The notes beneath the pieces were generated by a model. It saw only the letters and a list, made by a program, of their open reading frames with translations. It ran no database searches and was not told where the DNA came from. Below, piece by piece: positions 60,972-64,000 of a stretch of DNA of 64,000 nt (its first letter is position 1; the number at the start of each line of letters is the position of its first letter). The translations under genes and the position numbers were made by a program. Origin of the DNA: Acetobacterium wieringae (GTDB taxonomy: Bacteria; Bacillota; Clostridia; Eubacteriales; Eubacteriaceae); contig NZ_JAIPPU010000002.1 of NCBI RefSeq assembly GCF_026646375.1, forward strand, positions 248,001-312,000. Direction: 5' to 3'.

Positions 60972-62687
60972 ATGAAAAAATATAACGAATGTCTCAAAAA
61001 AAACATTGCTGTTGCCAATGGCTTTGAAAAAGCTGAACTGGTTTTTAAAAACGCTAAGATTCTCAACGTATTTTCTGAAGAAATCTGTGTCGGCGATCTG
61101 GCCATTAACGATGGCGCCATTGTTGGAATTGGAACGTATCAGGGTCTTTATGAGGTGGAGTTGTCGGGCCAATATATTGTCCCAGGATTTATTGATGCCC
61201 ATATGCATATTGAATCCACCATGGTTACTCCCAATGAACTCGCTCGAGCCATTGTTCCTACTGGCACCACCACGATTATTGCCGATCCCCATGAACTGGT
61301 AAATGTAGCAGGAAAGACTGGACTGGATTATTTGCTAGCTGCCACAGAACAAATTCCTTTAAATGTTTTTGTGATGCTACCCTCATCGGTACCCGCTACC
61401 CCCTTTGAAACCAACGGCGCAGGGCCTTTTTTAGCCGCCGATATGCAAGCTTATCTTGATCATCCCCGGATTCTGGGATTGGGTGAAGTCATGTGCTATC
61501 CCGCTGTGCTGGCTGGCGATCTGGTGATTCTTGACAAACTGACCCTGTGCCGCAACGCATTGGCTGATGGCCACGCCCCAGGGCTCTCCGGTAAAGCCCT
61601 GCAGGCTTATGCCAGCGCCGGAATCCACAGTGAGCACGAATCCACAAGTTGGTCCGAAGCCCTTGAAAAATTGCGGGCGGGCTTTTATATTCTGGTTCGG
61701 GAAGGTTCTGCAGCCAAAAACCTTCATGCCATCATCAGTGGCTTATTGGAAAGTGACTGTCCGATGGATCGATTTCTTTTTTGTACCGATGACAAGCATT
61801 TAGAAGATATTCATCGGGAGGGCCATATTCGCTTTAATATCAAACAAGCCATCGATTTGGGCCTCTGCCCGATCAAGGCAATCAAGATGGCCACCATTAA
61901 CACCGCCCAGGCCTATGGACTCAAAAAACTCGGTGCCATTGCCCCGGGATACCGGGCTGATCTGGTGATCCTGTCGGATTTGGGCACCATGCAGGTGGAG
62001 CAGGTTTATCGAAATGGTCAGCTGGTGGATGATGCTACCTGGGCCCATCCCTCTCAGCACCCGATTGATCCTAAACTACTCGATTCGGTTCATATCCGCA
62101 CCCTCACGCCAGAAAAACTACGACTCCCCCTTGGCAAAACGAATCATGTGATCGAAATTATCAAAGATCAGATTGAAACACATCATTTGATTGAAGCCCT
62201 GCCAGGAATCGATGGCACCTTTTGCCCCGATGAAAACTATGATAAGCTGTGTGTCATTGAACGGCATGGCCACTCCGGCAACGTCGGTGTCGCAGCTATT
62301 AAGGGTTTTGGCATCCGCAATGGGGCCATTGCCACCACTGTCGCCCATGATTCGCACAATATGATTGTCGTTGGCGATAATGACACCGATATTCTGCTGG
62401 CTGTTAAGCATCTCGCAGAAATTGGTGGCGGTTATGTGGTGGCTGGCAATCACCGCATCATTGGTTCGGTACCGCTGACTCTGGCCGGTCTGATCAGTCT
62501 TGAGCCCGGGGAGCTGGTTCAGCAAAAGGTGTCCGCACTGATTGCCAGCGCCCATCAATTAGGCGTCGCTTCCGGGGTTGATCCTTTTATCACCCTTTCT
62601 TTTATGGCCCTGCCGGTAATCCCCGCCCTGCGCCTAACCGATCTGGGACTTTTTGATGTGGAAGCCTTCCAATTGATTAACGACTGA
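60972..62687 (+). CDS. ade: adenine deaminase
   Basis: It deaminates adenine to hypoxanthine and ammonia. 571 residues; the metal ligands lie in GFIDAHMHIEST, with TDDKH, HGHSG and VAHDSHN, all typical of the Ade amidohydrolase family. AGGATGA precedes ATG 60972. No purine riboswitch is seen in the short leader. Monocistronic, closed by a strong terminator. Confidence 0.93.
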   Translation: MKKYNECLKKNIAVANGFEKAELVFKNAKILNVFSEEICVGDLAINDGAIVGIGTYQGLYEVELSGQYIVPGFIDAHMHIESTMVTPNELARAIVPTGTTTIIADPHELVNVAGKTGLDYLLAATEQIPLNVFVMLPSSVPATPFETNGAGPFLAADMQAYLDHPRILGLGEVMCYPAVLAGDLVILDKLTLCRNALADGHAPGLSGKALQAYASAGIHSEHESTSWSEALEKLRAGFYILVREGSAAKNLHAIISGLLESDCPMDRFLFCTDDKHLEDIHREGHIRFNIKQAIDLGLCPIKAIKMATINTAQAYGLKKLGAIAPGYRADLVILSDLGTMQVEQVYRNGQLVDDATWAHPSQHPIDPKLLDSVHIRTLTPEKLRLPLGKTNHVIEIIKDQIETHHLIEALPGIDGTFCPDENYDKLCVIERHGHSGNVGVAAIKGFGIRNGAIATTVAHDSHNMIVVGDNDTDILLAVKHLAEIGGGYVVAGNHRIIGSVPLTLAGLISLEPGELVQQKVSALIASAHQLGVASGVDPFITLSFMALPVIPALRLTDLGLFDVEAFQLIND

Positions 62688-62690
62688 CCA

Positions 62691-62719
62691 AAAAAAGACA
62701 GCTTTAAGCTGTCTTTTTT
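62691..62719 (+). terminator. terminator of ade
   Basis: A 12-bp stem AAAAAAGACAGC / GCTGTCTTTTTT around TTTAA. The outer flank of repeat copy E starts at the last T. Confidence 0.9.
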
Positions 62720-62737
62720 GGTTGTCGATAAACTACC

Positions 62738-62925
62738 GTACCGACCAATTGTTAATCTGTTGTTCGCTGCGCCATGCGAAATCCGCTTTGCTCCTTTCGC
62801 ATTGGTCGCGGGCAGTCGCCAACTATAAGCAAGCTTATGATTGGCTCGTTGCCTGCGCGCAGAATCGGACAGGCTTTGCCGTGTCCGCTCCGATGCGCAC
62901 AACATGATGTAACAATTGTCGGTAC
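62738..62925 (-). repeat. intergenic palindromic repeat, long form (copy E)
   Basis: This 188-bp long form lies in reverse orientation to copy D. It has the same ends, core and CGGACA/TGTCCG hairpin, but the third hairpin has arms ATGCGAAA/TTTCGCAT around the same GGAGCAAAGCGGA loop. The left flank GGTTGTCGATAAACTACC and right flank GGGTTATCTTCTTTGACAG match other copies. Confidence 0.9.
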
Positions 62926-62979
62926 TGGGTTATCTTCTTTGACAGTCTGAAAAGACCGCCATAGAATTCTGTTTTACTG

Positions 62980-64000
62980 TTACGCAAATACGGTTTTGGC
63001 AATCCCGGCCCCTTCCCGGGCATCTTTGCCATAATAATCGGCACCGATAGTCTCTGCATATTCAGGGTTTAGTACTGCTCCACCAACCATGACGATGGTT
63101 CTCGGGCAGCTGGCTTTGATTTCTTTAATGATTTTTTCCATATTCTTGACAGTGGTTGTCATCAGAGCACTGAGACCGACCAGTTTAATCGCTTCGGCGT
63201 TGATGGTCTGAATAATGGTATCAGCCTTGACATCCTTACCGAGATCGACAATTTCGTAACCGTAATTCTCCAGAATCACCTTGAGAATATTCTTGCCAAT
63301 ATCGTGAACATCGCCTTCAACGGTGGCCAGCACAATTTTGCCCTTGGCTACCTGAGTCTGGCCCGCTTGAGCCATCGTTTCTTTGATCACCTCAAAGGCT
63401 TGTTGGGCAGTTTCGGCAGCAAAAATCAGATGGGGCAAAAAGCATTCGCCGGTTTCAAAGGCATCTCCCACCGCATCAAGGGCCGGTACAATCTCATTAT
63501 TGACAATATCCAACGGTTCTCGGGTTTTTAAAAGAATGGCCGTGGCTGCGGCCGCCTGATCCGTCAAACCTTCTTCAATGATCGCTTTCAGTCCCAGAGA
63601 CGTCCGCCCGGTTTCTGCTTTGGTTACACTGGCGCTTTTATCTTTGTAGGCGTTGGCATAGGCAATACACTGCCCATCAAAGCCCCAGAGAGCCCGGAAT
63701 GCTTTGATGGTGTCCATCATCTCCTGATCGCCTGGATTGATAATCGGGGTAGTCAGTCCCGCTTCCAGCGCCATCGCCAAAAAGGTTCGATTTAAAAGCT
63801 CGCGGTTGGGCAGTCCAAAAGAAATATTGGAAACCCCCAGTACCGTTGGCACACCTAGCTGAGCCCGCAATTTTTCCAGCGTTTTAATGGTTTCCCGTAC
63901 TTCTGCCTGTTGGGCCGAGGCGGTTAACACCAGGGCATCAATCAGAATATTTTTCTTAGGAATTCCATAAGATTCCGCCGTTGTGATGATTTTTTCGGCA
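62980..64000 (-). CDS. metH: MetH-like pterin/corrinoid methyltransferase, 5' part outside the window
   Basis: The frame is open to the window edge, so only the C-terminal part (about 340 residues) is seen. It begins within the pterin-binding barrel (LGVSNISFGLPNRELLN), continues through a cobalamin cap (about 130-220 of this part) and ends with the B12 domain, histidine ligand in DVHDIGKN. There is no activation domain, as in short clostridial MetH. It probably makes methionine from methyl-THF; because the start is missing, a dedicated pterin-corrinoid fusion cannot be excluded. Confidence 0.82.
   Translation of the reverse strand, partial: AEKIITTAESYGIPKKNILIDALVLTASAQQAEVRETIKTLEKLRAQLGVPTVLGVSNISFGLPNRELLNRTFLAMALEAGLTTPIINPGDQEMMDTIKAFRALWGFDGQCIAYANAYKDKSASVTKAETGRTSLGLKAIIEEGLTDQAAAATAILLKTREPLDIVNNEIVPALDAVGDAFETGECFLPHLIFAAETAQQAFEVIKETMAQAGQTQVAKGKIVLATVEGDVHDIGKNILKVILENYGYEIVDLGKDVKADTIIQTINAEAIKLVGLSALMTTTVKNMEKIIKEIKASCPRTIVMVGGAVLNPEYAETIGADYYGKDAREGAGIAKTVFA

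Overview
The window looks like chromosomal DNA of an anaerobic acetogen of the Acetobacterium/Eubacterium group. This is inferred from gene content, not from a database match. Supporting content: three corrinoid-protein/methyltransferase modules, an MttB-type betaine demethylase cluster with a BCCT carrier, an acetoin dehydrogenase operon under a sigma-54-type promoter, a MetH-like enzyme, a high-molecular-weight rubredoxin and clostridial-type NadABC/NiaR. Base composition and ribosome sites (AGGAGG-like, with several GTG/TTG starts) look uniform. I see no phage, plasmid, transposase or CRISPR.

Layout. 0.1-8 kb: RNA-type methyltransferase, tRNA-Lys and tRNA-Leu, aroK/aroE, a uracil-type permease, an NYN-LOTUS protein and a CorA channel. 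8.3-11.6 kb: pantothenate genes (DUF2520 reductase, panB, panC, panD). 11.7-18.6 kb (minus): acetoin dehydrogenase cluster (DUF6506, Lin0512, E1alpha, E1beta, AcoX, E2, E3) behind a sigma-54-type promoter with TGAGA/TCTCA dyads upstream. 18.8-23.1 kb: ThiXYZ-like ABC transporter, a thiamine-binding-type protein and a sigma-54 activator. 23.2-29.6 kb: metallophosphatase, AmrS-like radical SAM enzyme, then niaR-nadC-nadB-nadA with a NiaR-type operator on the nadA promoter. 29.7-41.6 kb: CHAD protein, modABC with a divergent HTH-TOBE regulator, dxs, a GGDEF/EAL protein, an amino-acid permease and a lipoprotein.

41.7-57.9 kb is the most distinctive region. One half is a three-part O-demethylase-like set (URO-D methyltransferase with a C-terminal thioredoxin-like domain, corrinoid protein, MtrH-like methyltransferase) plus a CobW GTPase and an EamA exporter. 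The other half is three transcription units, each behind a near-consensus -24/-12 promoter: opine dehydrogenase/second PanB/corrinoid protein; BCCT transporter; Asp/Glu racemase/MttB/MttB. A sigma-54 activator gene follows. I read it as a co-regulated pathway for uptake and stepwise demethylation of a quaternary amine with further breakdown of the carbon skeleton; the substrate is unknown. 58-64 kb: lipase-like hydrolase, DUF2087 and TetR genes, a double-rubredoxin flavoprotein, adenine deaminase and the 3' part of a MetH-like gene.

A family of 98-200 bp palindromic intergenic repeats occurs at least five times (5.6, 15.6, 25.7, 46.8 and 62.8 kb), usually next to an intrinsic terminator, and a relative with different ends lies at 11.0 kb. 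Their internal hairpin arms differ between copies but stay paired, which suggests the folded form is maintained.
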